Source of the DNA: an uncultured Eisenbergiella sp.
GTDB lineage: Bacteria; Bacillota; Clostridia; Lachnospirales; Lachnospiraceae
Direction: 5' to 3'
Length of the DNA: 47,163 nt
Assembly (NCBI GenBank): GCA_947626995.1
Contig: CANQUI010000011.1
Span: 1 to 47,163, forward strand
In this document: in pieces, positions 16,094 to 28,456 of the stretch
How the letters are laid out: every line of letters begins with the position of its first letter
Position numbering within the stretch: the first letter of the stretch is position 1
Notes under the pieces: generated by a model
The model's input: the letters and a program-made list of their open reading frames with translations, nothing else
The model's database searches: none
What the model was told of the DNA's origin: nothing
Program-made: the position numbers and the translations under genes

Positions 16094-16136
16094 CGCAACG
16101 GTGGGAGAAGCAAAAGAATATTTTAAAATACAAAGT

Positions 16137-16149
16137 CCGCCAAAGGCGG
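16137..16149 (+). repeat. CCGCCAAAGGCGG hairpin before upp
   Basis: A 5-bp stem (CCGCC/GGCGG) with an AAA loop ends two bases before the AGGAGGGG ribosome site of upp. The same 13 bases recur upstream of atpE, embedded in a longer stem at 20627-20643. Confidence 0.6.
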
Positions 16150-16161
16150 CAGGAGGGGAAA

Positions 16162-16791
16162 ATGGCTCAAGTTGTCGTAATGGATCACCCGCTGATCCAG
16201 CATAAGATCGGTCTGATTCGGAGAAAGGAAACCGGGACCAAGGATTTTCGCCAGACCATAGGCGAGATCGCCATGCTCATTTGTTTTGAAGCAACCAGAG
16301 GGCTGGAGCTTTCCGAGGTCGAGATCGAAACGCCCATCTGTAAGACGGTGGCGAAGGAACTGAAAGGCCGCAAAATGGCTATCGTGCCGATTCTGCGCGC
16401 GGGGCTGGGCATGGTGGACGGCGTTTTACAGCTGATCCCGGCGGCCAAGGTGGGACATATCGGTCTGTACCGCGATCCTCAGACGCTCAAGCCCGTGGAG
16501 TATTATTGCAAGCTCCCGGCGGATTGCGCCGAGCGGGAAGTCTTTGTGGTGGATCCCATGCTGGCCACCGGCGGTTCTTCCGTGGCGGCGATCAGGATGC
16601 TGAAGGAAAAGGGATGCAAACGGATCCACTTTATGTGTATCATCGCGGCGCCGGAGGGCGTTAAGGCCATGCAGGAGGCGCATCCCGACGTGGATCTTTA
16701 TATCGGCGCCCTGGACGATCATCTGAACGAACACGGCTATATCGTGCCGGGCCTGGGAGATGCGGGAGACCGGATCTTCGGCACAAAATAG
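16162..16791 (+). CDS. upp: Uracil phosphoribosyltransferase
   Basis: The 209-residue product converts uracil and PRPP to UMP (pyrimidine salvage). It has the family's [12 protein letters not shown] start, [11 protein letters not shown], the PRPP-binding loop [12 protein letters not shown], and the uracil-binding end [18 protein letters not shown]. The length is standard. An AGGAGGGG ribosome site precedes the ATG. It sits between rpiB and dCMP deaminase, joining ribose-phosphate supply and pyrimidine nucleotide genes on one transcript. Confidence 0.96.
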   Translation: MAQVVVMDHPLIQHKIGLIRRKETGTKDFRQTIGEIAMLICFEATRGLELSEVEIETPICKTVAKELKGRKMAIVPILRAGLGMVDGVLQLIPAAKVGHIGLYRDPQTLKPVEYYCKLPADCAEREVFVVDPMLATGGSSVAAIRMLKEKGCKRIHFMCIIAAPEGVKAMQEAHPDVDLYIGALDDHLNEHGYIVPGLGDAGDRIFGTK

Positions 16792-16819
16792 AAACGCCCG
16801 GATACGGAGGAAAAAGAGA

Positions 16820-17299
16820 ATGAAACGACAGGATTATATTTCCTGGGACGAGTATTTTATGGCGGTGGCAAAGCTGGCGGGCATGCGCTCCAAAGACCCC
16901 AACACGCAGGTGGGAGCCTGCATTGTGAGCCGGGACCATAAGATTTTGTCCATGGGCTATAACGGCCTGCCCATCGGGTGTTCGGATGATGAATTTCCGT
17001 GGGAGCGGGAGGGCGACGAGCTGGAAACAAAATATCCGTATGTGACCCACAGCGAACTGAACGCCATTTTGAATTTCAGAGGCGGCAGTCTGGCGGGCGC
17101 AACGTTGTACGTCACGCTGTTTCCCTGTAACGAGTGCGCCAAGGCGATCATTCAAAGCGGGATCCGGGAAGTGATCTATGACAGCGACAAATATGCGGAA
17201 ACGCCGTCTGTGCGGGCCTCCCGGAGAATGTTCCAGGCGGCGGGGGTTGCGTATCGGCCATATTCGCCCAGCGGCCGGGTGGTAAAAATGATGCTGTAA
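16820..17299 (+). CDS. comEB: Deoxycytidylate (dCMP) deaminase, ComEB type
   Basis: The 159-residue product deaminates dCMP to dUMP, feeding thymidylate synthesis. The zinc site is complete: HSELNAIL (His and catalytic Glu) and PCNECAKAI (two Cys). The N-terminal SWDEYFMAVAKLAGMRSKDP and NTQVGACIV segments are diagnostic. ATG 16820 is chosen because GGAGGAAAAA lies just upstream and the family N-terminus starts here; an in-frame start at 16760 would lie inside upp. It overlaps nothing and follows upp by 28 bases. Confidence 0.93.
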   Translation: MKRQDYISWDEYFMAVAKLAGMRSKDPNTQVGACIVSRDHKILSMGYNGLPIGCSDDEFPWEREGDELETKYPYVTHSELNAILNFRGGSLAGATLYVTLFPCNECAKAIIQSGIREVIYDSDKYAETPSVRASRRMFQAAGVAYRPYSPSGRVVKMML

Positions 17300-17353
17300 A
17301 ACGACGGCTGCCTTTTGGCGGCCTGCAGCAGGGGATCGGGAGGGATGCGAAGG

Positions 17354-18520
17354 ATGAAAGCTTTTGGGCGCAGACTGGCCCTGGCCGTTTCAGGATGTCT
17401 CCTTTGCGCGTTCCTGCCTTTGCAGGCCGCAAGGGCCAGCAACATAGAAGAGATCCAGGAAAGGATCAATCAGACGCAGCAACAGAAACGAACGACGGAA
17501 GAAGTCAAGAAGGCGACGGACGCCAATATCGGCGGGCTCAACAGCGCGCGCAGTTCCCTGCAGGGCCAGCTCGACGGCCTGACCCAGGATCTGACAAAGA
17601 TCAGTGAGAATCTGGAAGAAATCGAAAGCGATATCATTGATAAAAATGAAGAAATTGATGAGACGCAGGAAAAGCTGGAGCTGGCCAGGCAGACCGAGGA
17701 AAAACAGTATGCGCAGATGAAGCAGCGGCTCCGGTTTTTGTACGGAGATAAGAACCAGTCCTATCTCGAGATGCTGGCGGGCGCAAAAAGCTTTGGCGAG
17801 CTGGTCAACCAGAGCTATTATATTGAAAAACTGCACGAATATGACCGGAAGATGCTTCTGGAATATAAGGCGAGCCGGGAGGCCATCGAAACGCTGGAGG
17901 CGCAGCTGCAGGAGGAACGGGAGCGCCTGGAGGAGCTGAAAGCGCAGGCCGAGGAGGAAAAGCATAAGATATCCGCCAACGTCAACAGCACCCGAAACGG
18001 GATCGCCGGTTATTCCGATCAGATCGCCGCGGCGGAGCAGCAGGCGGACGCTCTGGCGGAACAGATCAAGATGCAGGAGGCGGACATCGCGGCGCTGCAA
18101 AAGCAGCTGGCGGAAGAAATCGCAAAATCCCGTCTGGCGGCGCGGTCCGTCTGGAGAAATATTTCAGACGTGAGCTTCACCGAGGAAGACCGGTATCTTC
18201 TGGCGAATCTGATCTACTGTGAAGCGGGGAACCAGCCGTATGAAGGACAGGTGGCGGTGGGAGCCGTGGTGATCAACCGGGTCTTAAGCTCGGTATATCC
18301 CAATACGGTATCCGGCGTGATCTATCAGTACAAGCAGTTTGCGCCCGTGCTGGACGGCCATCTGGCGCTGGCGCTGGCGAACAATCGCGCGACGGCCGCC
18401 TGCTATCAGGCCGCCGATGAAGCGATGACGGGTTTTACCAATGTGGGACAGTGCGTCTATTTCCGAACGCCGATTCCGGGACTGACCGGGATCCAGATCG
18501 GAGGGCATATCTTTTACTAA
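17354..18520 (+). CDS. Secreted coiled-coil protein with SleB-type cell wall hydrolase domain
   Basis: The 388-residue product has a signal peptide (MKAFGRRLALAVSGCLLCAFL, cleavage near ARA-S). A long coiled coil follows at about residues 30-260, rich in Glu, Gln and Lys and resembling the N-terminus of PcsB/CwlO hydrolases. It ends in a SleB/Hydrolase_2 domain from about 280 to the end, with the key glutamate in LIYCEAGNQPYEGQVAVGAVVINRV. SleB-type enzymes are lytic transglycosylases of spore cortex or wall. ATG 17354 has GGGAGG eight bases upstream; ATG 17345 is too close to it. The gene is 54 bases after comEB and may share its transcript. The coiled coil suggests control by a partner protein. 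Confidence 0.85.
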   Translation: MKAFGRRLALAVSGCLLCAFLPLQAARASNIEEIQERINQTQQQKRTTEEVKKATDANIGGLNSARSSLQGQLDGLTQDLTKISENLEEIESDIIDKNEEIDETQEKLELARQTEEKQYAQMKQRLRFLYGDKNQSYLEMLAGAKSFGELVNQSYYIEKLHEYDRKMLLEYKASREAIETLEAQLQEERERLEELKAQAEEEKHKISANVNSTRNGIAGYSDQIAAAEQQADALAEQIKMQEADIAALQKQLAEEIAKSRLAARSVWRNISDVSFTEEDRYLLANLIYCEAGNQPYEGQVAVGAVVINRVLSSVYPNTVSGVIYQYKQFAPVLDGHLALALANNRATAACYQAADEAMTGFTNVGQCVYFRTPIPGLTGIQIGGHIFY

Positions 18521-18521
18521 A

Positions 18522-18556
18522 AAAAACGGGCGGCATGCAAAAGCAGGCCGCCCGTT
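18522..18556 (-). terminator. Terminator of the DUF402 gene
   Basis: AACGGGCGGC pairs with GCCGCCCGTT, and the T-run (seven or more) lies on the minus strand, so the main direction is for the minus-strand gene ending at 18564. The plus-strand hydrolase gene ends at 18520 and may also use the hairpin. Confidence 0.8.
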
Positions 18557-18563
18557 GAAACGT

Positions 18564-19067
18564 TCAAGTGGCGTTAAAGCCGTTGAGAGGGGAAAGAAGA
18601 TCCTCCAATCGGCCGGCGTATATCTGGGATAAAAGCCGGCTCAGCGACTGCAGCGCCTCTTTTAACTGATCCAGCGTCAGTCTCCCGTCATTTAACGCGG
18701 TCACCAGCTCGTCCACATCCACCACCCGTACGGAGGCATCCGGGAAAACAATGACGTCCACCAGCAGGTCGGTTACGGTGAGGGAATTGGTATTTTCTTC
18801 ATAGCGGGGGGAAATAATATCGCAATAATAATACAGAAGCGTATGATCGGCGCGGCAGAATTTGCTGACCTTGTAGCCTTCGTTGAGATAATAACAGGAG
18901 TAGCCGTGATCCATCTCTTTTTTAGGGCGGATGGTCTTCCAGGAGGTAACCAGTACATCGTTTTCATACCGCAGAATGATATCCTGCAAAAGAGGAACAC
19001 ATTCATCCGGGATCAGGCGTCTGCGGTATAATTTAAGGTCTGTCAGGTTACGTAAACGGTTTTCCAT
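18564..19067 (-). CDS. DUF402 domain protein
   Basis: The 167-residue product fits the DUF402 family, a beta-barrel fold that includes nucleoside di/triphosphate phosphatases and FomD. Typical features are KTIRPKKEMDHGYSCYYLNEGYKVSKF, followed by YYYCDIISPRYEE, and the acidic LTVTDLLVDVIVFPDASVRVVDVDEL. These supply the conserved Tyr and Asp metal ligands. The start at 19067 has AAGGAGC upstream; eleven more in-frame codons to 19097 would overlap that site. The physiological substrate is unknown. Its promoter is divergent from that of the atp operon. Confidence 0.85.
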   Translation of the reverse strand: MENRLRNLTDLKLYRRRLIPDECVPLLQDIILRYENDVLVTSWKTIRPKKEMDHGYSCYYLNEGYKVSKFCRADHTLLYYYCDIISPRYEENTNSLTVTDLLVDVIVFPDASVRVVDVDELVTALNDGRLTLDQLKEALQSLSRLLSQIYAGRLEDLLSPLNGFNAT

Positions 19068-19108
19068 AGCGGCTCCTTTTTGGGACAACGACAGCAACCT
19101 ATATGTAA

Positions 19109-19137
19109 ATATTACCCTAGCAGACGTGCCCTGTCAA
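19109..19137 (-). promoter_or_regulatory. Promoter of the DUF402 gene
   Basis: On the minus strand a perfect TTGACA (19137-19132), a 17-base spacer and TAATAT (19114-19109). Confidence 0.8.
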
Positions 19138-19181
19138 TGATTCGTTTGGGGAAAAAAGAAAAAGACAGACAAGAAAATCAG

Positions 19182-19210
19182 TGGACATATATAGGAAAAA
19201 CAGGTATAAT
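19182..19210 (+). promoter_or_regulatory. Promoter of the ATP synthase operon
   Basis: TGGACA at 19182-19187, a 17-base spacer and a perfect TATAAT at 19205-19210. Transcription should start near 19217, only five bases before the ATG at 19222. That leaves no room for a ribosome site there and favours GTG 19246 as the first start. Confidence 0.8.
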
Positions 19211-19245
19211 CAAAAAGGATTATGCAGACAGAAAAGAGGTTTCAT

Positions 19246-19494
19246 GTGGCGAAGCGAAAGTACAGCAAAAGCGTCTGGCAGAGCCTTGCGCTCGTTTCCC
19301 AGTTCGGCCTCACGATGCTGGTGCCCATAGGACTGATGTTTGGCGCAGGATACTGGCTGGATCGGATCTTTGGCACATCTTTTTGGGCGGTGCTTTTGTT
19401 TTTTGCCGGCGCGCTCGCCGGTTTTGGAAATGTGTTCCGGCTGGCCCGCCGGGTCTATCAGGATCGGGAGGATTCCGGAAAGGAGCAAAAATGA
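19246..19494 (+). CDS. atpZ: AtpZ/AtpI-family accessory protein of the ATP synthase
   Basis: This is a small membrane protein of 82 residues with two helices: SLALVSQFGLTMLVPIGLMFGAGYWLD and FWAVLLFFAGALAGFGNVFRL. It matches the AtpZ/AtpI family that precedes F-type ATP synthase genes and is thought to help c-ring assembly or Mg2+/Ca2+ entry. GTG 19246 has AAAGAGG seven bases upstream and fits the promoter. ATG 19222 would add eight residues (MQTEKRFH) but lies almost at the transcript's 5' end. The stop overlaps the next start (ATGA). Confidence 0.8.
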   Translation: MAKRKYSKSVWQSLALVSQFGLTMLVPIGLMFGAGYWLDRIFGTSFWAVLLFFAGALAGFGNVFRLARRVYQDREDSGKEQK

Positions 19495-19883
19495 CCCCTT
19501 TTTGGAAAAAGACGGATGCCGCCGTGAAGGAAATGTGGATCGGGATTGCCGTTTGGGGACTGTTTTGCGGCCTGGCGGCGATTTGGTTTTTCCCGGATCG
19601 CGTGCGGTTTTTGTCAGGGCTGCTTCTGGGGTGTCTGTTGGCGTCGGCGGGTGTTTTCCACATGTGGAAAGTGCTGGATCGGGCGCTGGATCTGGGGGAA
19701 GGCGCGCAGAAATATCTGATCGCCAGAAGTCTGGGGCGTTACGCCGTGTTCGTCCTGGTCTTTCTGGTTCTGGCCCTGACGAAATGGGCGGATCCTTTTG
19801 CCGCTTTTCTGGGACTGATGGGAATGAAAATCGCGGCTTATCTGCAGCCGCTCGTTCATAAGCTGTTGAAAAAGAGGAGGTGA
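19491..19883 (+). CDS. atpI: ATP synthase subunit I
   Basis: The 130-residue product has four hydrophobic segments and fits the ATP synthase I family, which assists assembly of the c-ring in the membrane. Visible features are the N-terminal short amphipathic helix (MTPFWKKTDAAVKEMW), the second helix pair containing FLSGLLLGCLLASAGVFHMWKVLDRAL, and a C-terminal basic tail (HKLLKKRR). The start overlaps the atpZ stop by four bases, with AAAGGAG upstream. It is followed by atpB after four bases, so it is tightly coupled. Confidence 0.82.
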   Translation: MTPFWKKTDAAVKEMWIGIAVWGLFCGLAAIWFFPDRVRFLSGLLLGCLLASAGVFHMWKVLDRALDLGEGAQKYLIARSLGRYAVFVLVFLVLALTKWADPFAAFLGLMGMKIAAYLQPLVHKLLKKRR

Positions 19884-19887
19884 AGCG

Positions 19888-20607
19888 ATGACAAACGGGA
19901 TTTTGCTGAGCGGTTCCGCCGATATTGATTTCATGATACACGGGGTGTTCCCGTATCGTTTCTTCGGCCATACGGTATGGATCACCACGACCCATATCTG
20001 CATGCTCATCGTGATGCTTGTGCTCATCGGATTTGCCATTGCGGCCAACAGGGTGATGAAGCGGGCCACGGAAGTGCCCGGGGCCTTTCAGAATGTGGTG
20101 GAGCTTGTGGTGGAGCTTCTGGACCGCATGATCGGCGCGGCCATGGGCAAAAAAGCCGTGAAATTTGCCAATTATATCGGTTCCATTTTCCTTTTTATTC
20201 TGGTCTGCAATCTTTCGGGACTGTTCGGATTAAGACCGCCCACCGCCGATTACGGGGTGACGCTGCCGCTGGGCCTGATGACGTTTACCCTGATCCATTT
20301 CAACAAGTTTAAGCACAAGAAGGTAAAAGGCGTGCTAAAGGAGCTGTGCGATCCATGGCCCTTCTGGGCGCCGATCAACCTCATCGGCTACATCGCCGTG
20401 CCGATCTCGCTTTCGCTGCGTCTGTTTGCCAATGTGCTTTCCGGCGTGGTGATCATGGCGCTGGTCTATGGCCTGCTGTCCGTCTTTGCCATCGGGTGGC
20501 CGGCGGTCCTGCATGTTTACTTTGATTTGTTTTCGGGAGCGATACAGACGTATGTTTTCTGTATGCTGACGATGACATATATTTCCGATGCAATCGGAGA
20601 CGAATAA
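19888..20607 (+). CDS. atpB: ATP synthase F0 subunit a
   Basis: The 239-residue product is the stator a-subunit that forms the ion half-channels against the c-ring. The essential arginine lies in the penultimate helix in ISLSLRLFANVLSGV. Earlier helices include IGSIFLFILVCNLSGLFG and LIGYIAVP. An N-terminal extension holds HTVWITTTHICM. GAGGAGGTGAAGCG precedes the ATG. It is the first core F0 gene of an operon in the common order a-c-b-delta-alpha-gamma-beta-epsilon. Confidence 0.95.
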   Translation: MTNGILLSGSADIDFMIHGVFPYRFFGHTVWITTTHICMLIVMLVLIGFAIAANRVMKRATEVPGAFQNVVELVVELLDRMIGAAMGKKAVKFANYIGSIFLFILVCNLSGLFGLRPPTADYGVTLPLGLMTFTLIHFNKFKHKKVKGVLKELCDPWPFWAPINLIGYIAVPISLSLRLFANVLSGVVIMALVYGLLSVFAIGWPAVLHVYFDLFSGAIQTYVFCMLTMTYISDAIGDE

Positions 20608-20913
<306 letters not shown>

Positions 20914-20947
20914 GAGGAGCCTCAAAAAAAGGGAAGGAGGCATAATC

Positions 20948-21489
20948 TTGCATATTTTTGGAGCGGTGCTTCTGTCGGGAACCATGGAGCCCAGGCTGTT
21001 CGATCTGGACTATCAGCTCCTGGCGGATACCATACTGACCATTATCGCGGTTTTTGTGCTCTTTCTGGCGCTGTCCTATTTTCTGTTCAACCCGGCGAGG
21101 AAGTTTTTGCGCAGCCGGCAGGAGAAGATAGCGGGAGAACTGGAAAACGCGAAAACGCAGGAAGCGGAAGCCGCCCGTCTGAAAGAAGAGTATGAAGGAA
21201 AGCTGGCCGGCGTGGAAAAGGAAGCGGATCAGATTCTGCATGAGGCCAGAAAAAAGGCGCTGGCAAATGAGAATCGGATCCTGGAGCAAGCCAAAGCGGA
21301 GGCGGCGCGGATCATGGCCAGGGCCAATGCGGAGGCCGAGCTGGAAAAGAAGCGGGTGGCCGATGAGGTAAAGAAGGAAATGATCGAGGTTGCCGCAGCG
21401 ATGGCGGCACGGATTTCGGGCGCCTGCATGGATGAAGAAAAACAGGATGCTCTTTTGGAGCAGACCCTGCATGAAATAGGAGAAAGCAC

Positions 21490-21502
<13 letters not shown>
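20948..21502 (+). CDS. atpF: ATP synthase F0 subunit b
   Basis: The 184-residue product has one N-terminal membrane helix (LLADTILTIIAVFVLFLALSYFL), the short FNPARKFL elbow, and a long charged helical stalk to the end. It is the peripheral stalk that links F0 to delta/alpha. TTG 20948 is the likely start because GGAAGGAGG lies seven bases upstream. ATG 20984 has no ribosome site but would give a 172-residue protein closer to the usual N-terminus. The 3' end overlaps atpH by 13 bases. Confidence 0.92.
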
Positions 21503-23561
<2,059 letters not shown>

Positions 23562-23580
23562 AAAGGACGGGTAAGGCATC

Positions 23581-24429
23581 ATGGCTTCCATGAGAGATAT
23601 CAAGAGGCGCAGAAGCAGCATCCAGAGCACCGGACAGATCACCAAAGCGATGAAGCTGGTTTCCACCGTAAAACTTCAAAAAGCCAGGGTCAGGGCGGAA
23701 CAGAACGCGCCTTATGCCGATGGGATGTACCGCACCATCCAGTCCATTCTGGAGCGGACCTCGACCCTCCGGCATCCCTACCTGCAGGGCAAAGAGAGCA
23801 AAAGAAAGGCGGTTATCGTCATCTCCTCCAACCGCGGGCTGGCAGGCGGGTATCATTCCAACGTGGTCAAGCTCATTACCCGGGGAGCGCTGGCGGGAGA
23901 AGATCTGGAGCTGTATACGGTGGGCAGGAAAGGAAAGGAAGCGCTGCAGCGGGCAGGGTATCAGATCTATCTGGACAGCTCCGATATTATTGAGGAGCCC
24001 GGCTATGCCGATGCCGCGGCGCTGGCCAGGGAAGCGCTCACTTCTTTTGCCCAGGGGCGGGTGGGAGAGATCTGGCTGGCCTACACGTTCTTTAAAAATA
24101 CGGTGGTTCACGAACCGCGTCTGATCCGGCTGCTGCCGGTGGAAAAAGAGGAAGGCGCCGATAAAAAGGAGCTTCCGATGAACTTTGACGCGGAGGAAGA
24201 AAGCGTATTGGAAACGCTGATTCCCACCTATATCACGAGTCTTGTCTACAGCGGGCTTTTGGAGTCGTCGGCCAGTGAGAACGGCGCGCGGATGCAGGCG
24301 ATGGATTCCGCCACAAGCAACGCGGAGGAGATGATCGAGGATCTGACGCTGCTTTATAACAGGGCGCGGCAGAGTTCCATCACACAGGAGCTGACCGAGA
24401 TTATAGCCGGCGCACAGGCCATCGACTGA
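23581..24429 (+). CDS. atpG: ATP synthase F1 subunit gamma
   Basis: The 282-residue central rotor shaft. The N-terminal coiled-coil helix starts MASMRDIKRRRSSIQSTGQI with TKAMKLVSTVKLQKA. The Rossmann-like middle contains ISSNRGLAGGYHSNV. The C-terminal helix ends in the typical ENGARMQAMDSATSNA and NRARQSSITQELTEI. The start codon follows AAGGACGGG. The spacing (19 bases from atpA, 42 to atpD) is normal for the operon. Confidence 0.96.
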   Translation: MASMRDIKRRRSSIQSTGQITKAMKLVSTVKLQKARVRAEQNAPYADGMYRTIQSILERTSTLRHPYLQGKESKRKAVIVISSNRGLAGGYHSNVVKLITRGALAGEDLELYTVGRKGKEALQRAGYQIYLDSSDIIEEPGYADAAALAREALTSFAQGRVGEIWLAYTFFKNTVVHEPRLIRLLPVEKEEGADKKELPMNFDAEEESVLETLIPTYITSLVYSGLLESSASENGARMQAMDSATSNAEEMIEDLTLLYNRARQSSITQELTEIIAGAQAID

Positions 24430-25863
<1,434 letters not shown>

Positions 25864-25873
25864 GAGCGCAAAT

Positions 25874-26278
25874 ATGGCAGAGAAAGGGACGATCCAAGTC
25901 AGGATTCTTACACCGGAGCGCGTCTTTTATGAAGGCGAGGCGAAAATGGCGGAGTTTAATACCTCGGAAGGGGAGCTGGGCATTTATCCCGGTCATATTC
26001 CCATGACGGTGATATTAAAGCCCGGCGTGCTGACGCTGACGGTTTTAGAGGGAAAGAAAGAGGCGGCTTTGCATACCGGCTTTGCGGAAATCCTGCCGGA
26101 CAGCATCTCGATTTTGGCGGAGGCGGCGGAATGGCCGGGAGAAATCGACATTGCCCGGGCCGAGGCCGCCAAAGAAAGAGCCGAGATCCGGATTCGCGAG
26201 CACCGGGCGGATACGGATATGGCAAGGGCGCAGACCGCGCTGTTAAGGGCGCTGGCCCGGATTGAAACATTACGGTAA
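25874..26278 (+). CDS. atpC: ATP synthase F1 subunit epsilon
   Basis: The 134-residue product is the epsilon subunit of the rotor, which can inhibit ATP hydrolysis. The N-terminal beta-sandwich contains VRILTPERVFYEGEAKMAEF and GELGIYPGHIPM. The C-terminal helical hairpin contains ARAEAAKERAEIRI and ends ALLRALARIETL. The start is ten bases after atpD. A strong hairpin follows directly and ends the operon. Confidence 0.95.
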   Translation: MAEKGTIQVRILTPERVFYEGEAKMAEFNTSEGELGIYPGHIPMTVILKPGVLTLTVLEGKKEAALHTGFAEILPDSISILAEAAEWPGEIDIARAEAAKERAEIRIREHRADTDMARAQTALLRALARIETLR

Positions 26279-26279
26279 G

Positions 26280-26311
26280 AAGCTGGGGCTGTCAAAGGGC
26301 AGCCCCAGCTT
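26280..26311 (+). terminator. Hairpin at the end of the atp operon
   Basis: AAGCTGGGGCTG (26280-26291) pairs perfectly with CAGCCCCAGCTT (26300-26311). The tail is only TTGCCTT, so termination may be partial and the moxR cluster 34 bases later could receive readthrough. Confidence 0.7.
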
Positions 26312-26344
26312 TGCCTTAAAACCCGAAACGGAAGGATTTGCGGT

Positions 26345-27295
26345 ATGAAAGAAACGATTGCAGCAATTTTACATAATGTCGCCAGGGTCGTGATCGGCAA
26401 GGAAAAAGAGGCGTCTCTGGCGCTGGCCGCGATGCTGGCGGACGGCCATGTCCTTTTGGAGGATATGCCCGGCACGGGAAAGACCAGGCTGGCCCGGGCG
26501 CTGTCGGACAGTATGGGGCTTTCCTTCAGAAGGATTCAGTTTACGCCGGATATGCTGCCGGCGGATATTACGGGACTGCATGTCTTTGACAGGCAGACCA
26601 ATTCCTTTGTGCTGAAAAAAGGGCCGGTGTTTACGCATATTCTTCTGGCGGATGAGATCAATCGTGCCACGCCGCGTACGCAGGCGGGGCTTTTGGAATG
26701 TATGGAGGAGCGTCAGGTGACCATAGACGGCGAAACCTGTCCTTTGGAATTGCCGTATTTTGTCATTGCCACGCAGAACCCGGTGGAAACGGCGGGCACC
26801 TTCCCGCTGCCCCAGGCGCAGCTGGACCGTTTTCTGATGAAGCTGTCAATGGGACTGCCGAGCCGGGAGGAGGAGATTGGGATCCTGCAAACCTACAGTC
26901 AGGACGATCCGCTCACCAGGCTGCAGGCTGTGGTCCAAAAGGAAGATATCCTGCGGATGAGACGGGAGGCGTCTCAGGTTTTTGTGCATCCGGCAATACA
27001 GGGCTATCTGGCGGATTTGGCCATAGCCACCAGAAACAGCGACAAGGTCGCGGCGGGGATCAGTCCCAGAGGCACGCTGGCGCTGATGCGCGCGGCAAAG
27101 GCATGGGCCTGCTTAAACGACAGGGCCTATGTGATTCCCGACGACGTCAAGGCGGTGTCCGGCGCGGTGCTGGGGCACCGGCTGATCCTTCCTTATGGGC
27201 AGGAAAGCTGGAAGGACGGCGTCAGACTGGTGGAAGAGATTCTGGATCGTGTTCCGGCGCCCACGGAGGATTTTGAGACAGAGCCCAACGCGTGA
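26345..27295 (+). CDS. MoxR-family AAA+ ATPase
   Basis: The 316-residue product has a Walker A (MPGTGKTRLARAL), the MoxR segment FTPDMLPADITG, a Walker B-like ADEINRATPRTQAGLLE, sensor 1 in IATQNPVETAG, and the C-terminal lid with ISPRGTLALMRAAKAWA. MoxR proteins act as chaperone-like ATPases, usually with a neighbouring DUF58 and a vWA or transglutaminase partner. Here the partner DUF58 gene starts 12 bases after it. It may help mature or insert a surface protein or complex. The start ATG has a moderate AAGGATTTG upstream. Confidence 0.92.
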   Translation: MKETIAAILHNVARVVIGKEKEASLALAAMLADGHVLLEDMPGTGKTRLARALSDSMGLSFRRIQFTPDMLPADITGLHVFDRQTNSFVLKKGPVFTHILLADEINRATPRTQAGLLECMEERQVTIDGETCPLELPYFVIATQNPVETAGTFPLPQAQLDRFLMKLSMGLPSREEEIGILQTYSQDDPLTRLQAVVQKEDILRMRREASQVFVHPAIQGYLADLAIATRNSDKVAAGISPRGTLALMRAAKAWACLNDRAYVIPDDVKAVSGAVLGHRLILPYGQESWKDGVRLVEEILDRVPAPTEDFETEPNA

Positions 27296-27307
27296 GGAAA
27301 TGTTGCG

Positions 27308-28456
27308 ATGATCTTGATAGGGATCGCCCTGGGAGCATTGTTTTTCGTGTTTTTACAGGACCGGCTGTTTGCCCGCTATTGGAAGAAAAATTTGACCGTC
27401 GATCTCGCCTTTTCGGAAAAAGGCGTCACCGAAGGGGAAAGCTGCACGCTCAGGGAGACGGTGGAAAACCGAAAGCTTTTGCCGCTGCCCGCCCTGAAGG
27501 TAAAATTTGCCGTGTCCCGTCAGCTGGTATTTGAGGATGCGGATGCGGGAAGCAGCGTGACGGATCAATATTACCGCAACGATGTGATCTGCGTCCGTCC
27601 GTACATGCGCCATGTCCGTGTCCTGCTGTTTTCCTGCAAGAAGCGCGGGTATTACACCATCGACAGCCTGGACGCGGTGGCGGCCAATCTGTTCTTTTCC
27701 CGGGAATATGCCCTTCGCGCAGACAGCAGGGCCTGTCTTTACGTCTATCCCGGATTGTGGAAAGAACCGTCCTTTTTAAAGACGCTGGTGCGGATAAACG
27801 GGGAGATCGAAAGCCGCAGGCATGTGCCGGAGGATCCCTTTGCATACGGGGGAATCCGGGAATATTCCCAGAGGGACAGTTTAAAGGAAATCAACTGGAA
27901 GGCGACAGCGCGCACCGGGGATCTGAAGGTCAATCAGAAAAATCCCACGTCCCTGCAGGCGGTGCGGATTTTTGTCAATCTGGAGGATGGCGCGATCCTG
28001 CGCCGGGAGGACATGCTGGAATGTTCCATTCGCATGGCGGCGGGCGCCGCGGCCTTTTTGCTTGCCCGGGGGCTTCCGGTGGCCCTTTACACAAACGGTC
28101 CGGATCTTGTGACGGGAGAGCTGGTGGGAATTGCCGCCGCCGGAGGGATCGGGCAGCTGGACGCGGTCCGGCAAAGGCTGGCCCGGATCGATCTGAGCCG
28201 GAGCGCGCCGCGGTTTGTGGAGACAATGCGGAAAAAAACGCTGGAGGAGGAGCAGGAGACCTTCACCCTTTTCTTTTCCGACAGTATGCAGGAGGACTTT
28301 CAGGAACTGCTCGCAGCGTGTCATAAAAAAAAGATGCCGTTTGCCTGGATCTGCCCGGTACAGAGGGCGCAGGAGGGGGCCATACGGCCCGAACTGAGGG
28401 AGCATACGCATCTGGTTCCGACGGAAGGAGAAGGGCTGAAATGGAACGGGGGATGA
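27308..28456 (+). CDS. DUF58 domain membrane protein
   Basis: The 382-residue product has one hydrophobic N-terminal helix (MILIGIALGALFFVFLQD) and a central beta-rich region. The DUF58 signature follows: EDPFAYGGIREYSQRDSLKEINWKATAR, about residues 177-205. This family always sits beside MoxR ATPases. The function is not established biochemically; a role in assembly or quality control at the membrane is inferred from the pairing. The 3' end overlaps the next gene by 16 bases, so the three genes form one translational unit. Confidence 0.88.
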   Translation: MILIGIALGALFFVFLQDRLFARYWKKNLTVDLAFSEKGVTEGESCTLRETVENRKLLPLPALKVKFAVSRQLVFEDADAGSSVTDQYYRNDVICVRPYMRHVRVLLFSCKKRGYYTIDSLDAVAANLFFSREYALRADSRACLYVYPGLWKEPSFLKTLVRINGEIESRRHVPEDPFAYGGIREYSQRDSLKEINWKATARTGDLKVNQKNPTSLQAVRIFVNLEDGAILRREDMLECSIRMAAGAAAFLLARGLPVALYTNGPDLVTGELVGIAAAGGIGQLDAVRQRLARIDLSRSAPRFVETMRKKTLEEEQETFTLFFSDSMQEDFQELLAACHKKKMPFAWICPVQRAQEGAIRPELREHTHLVPTEGEGLKWNGG

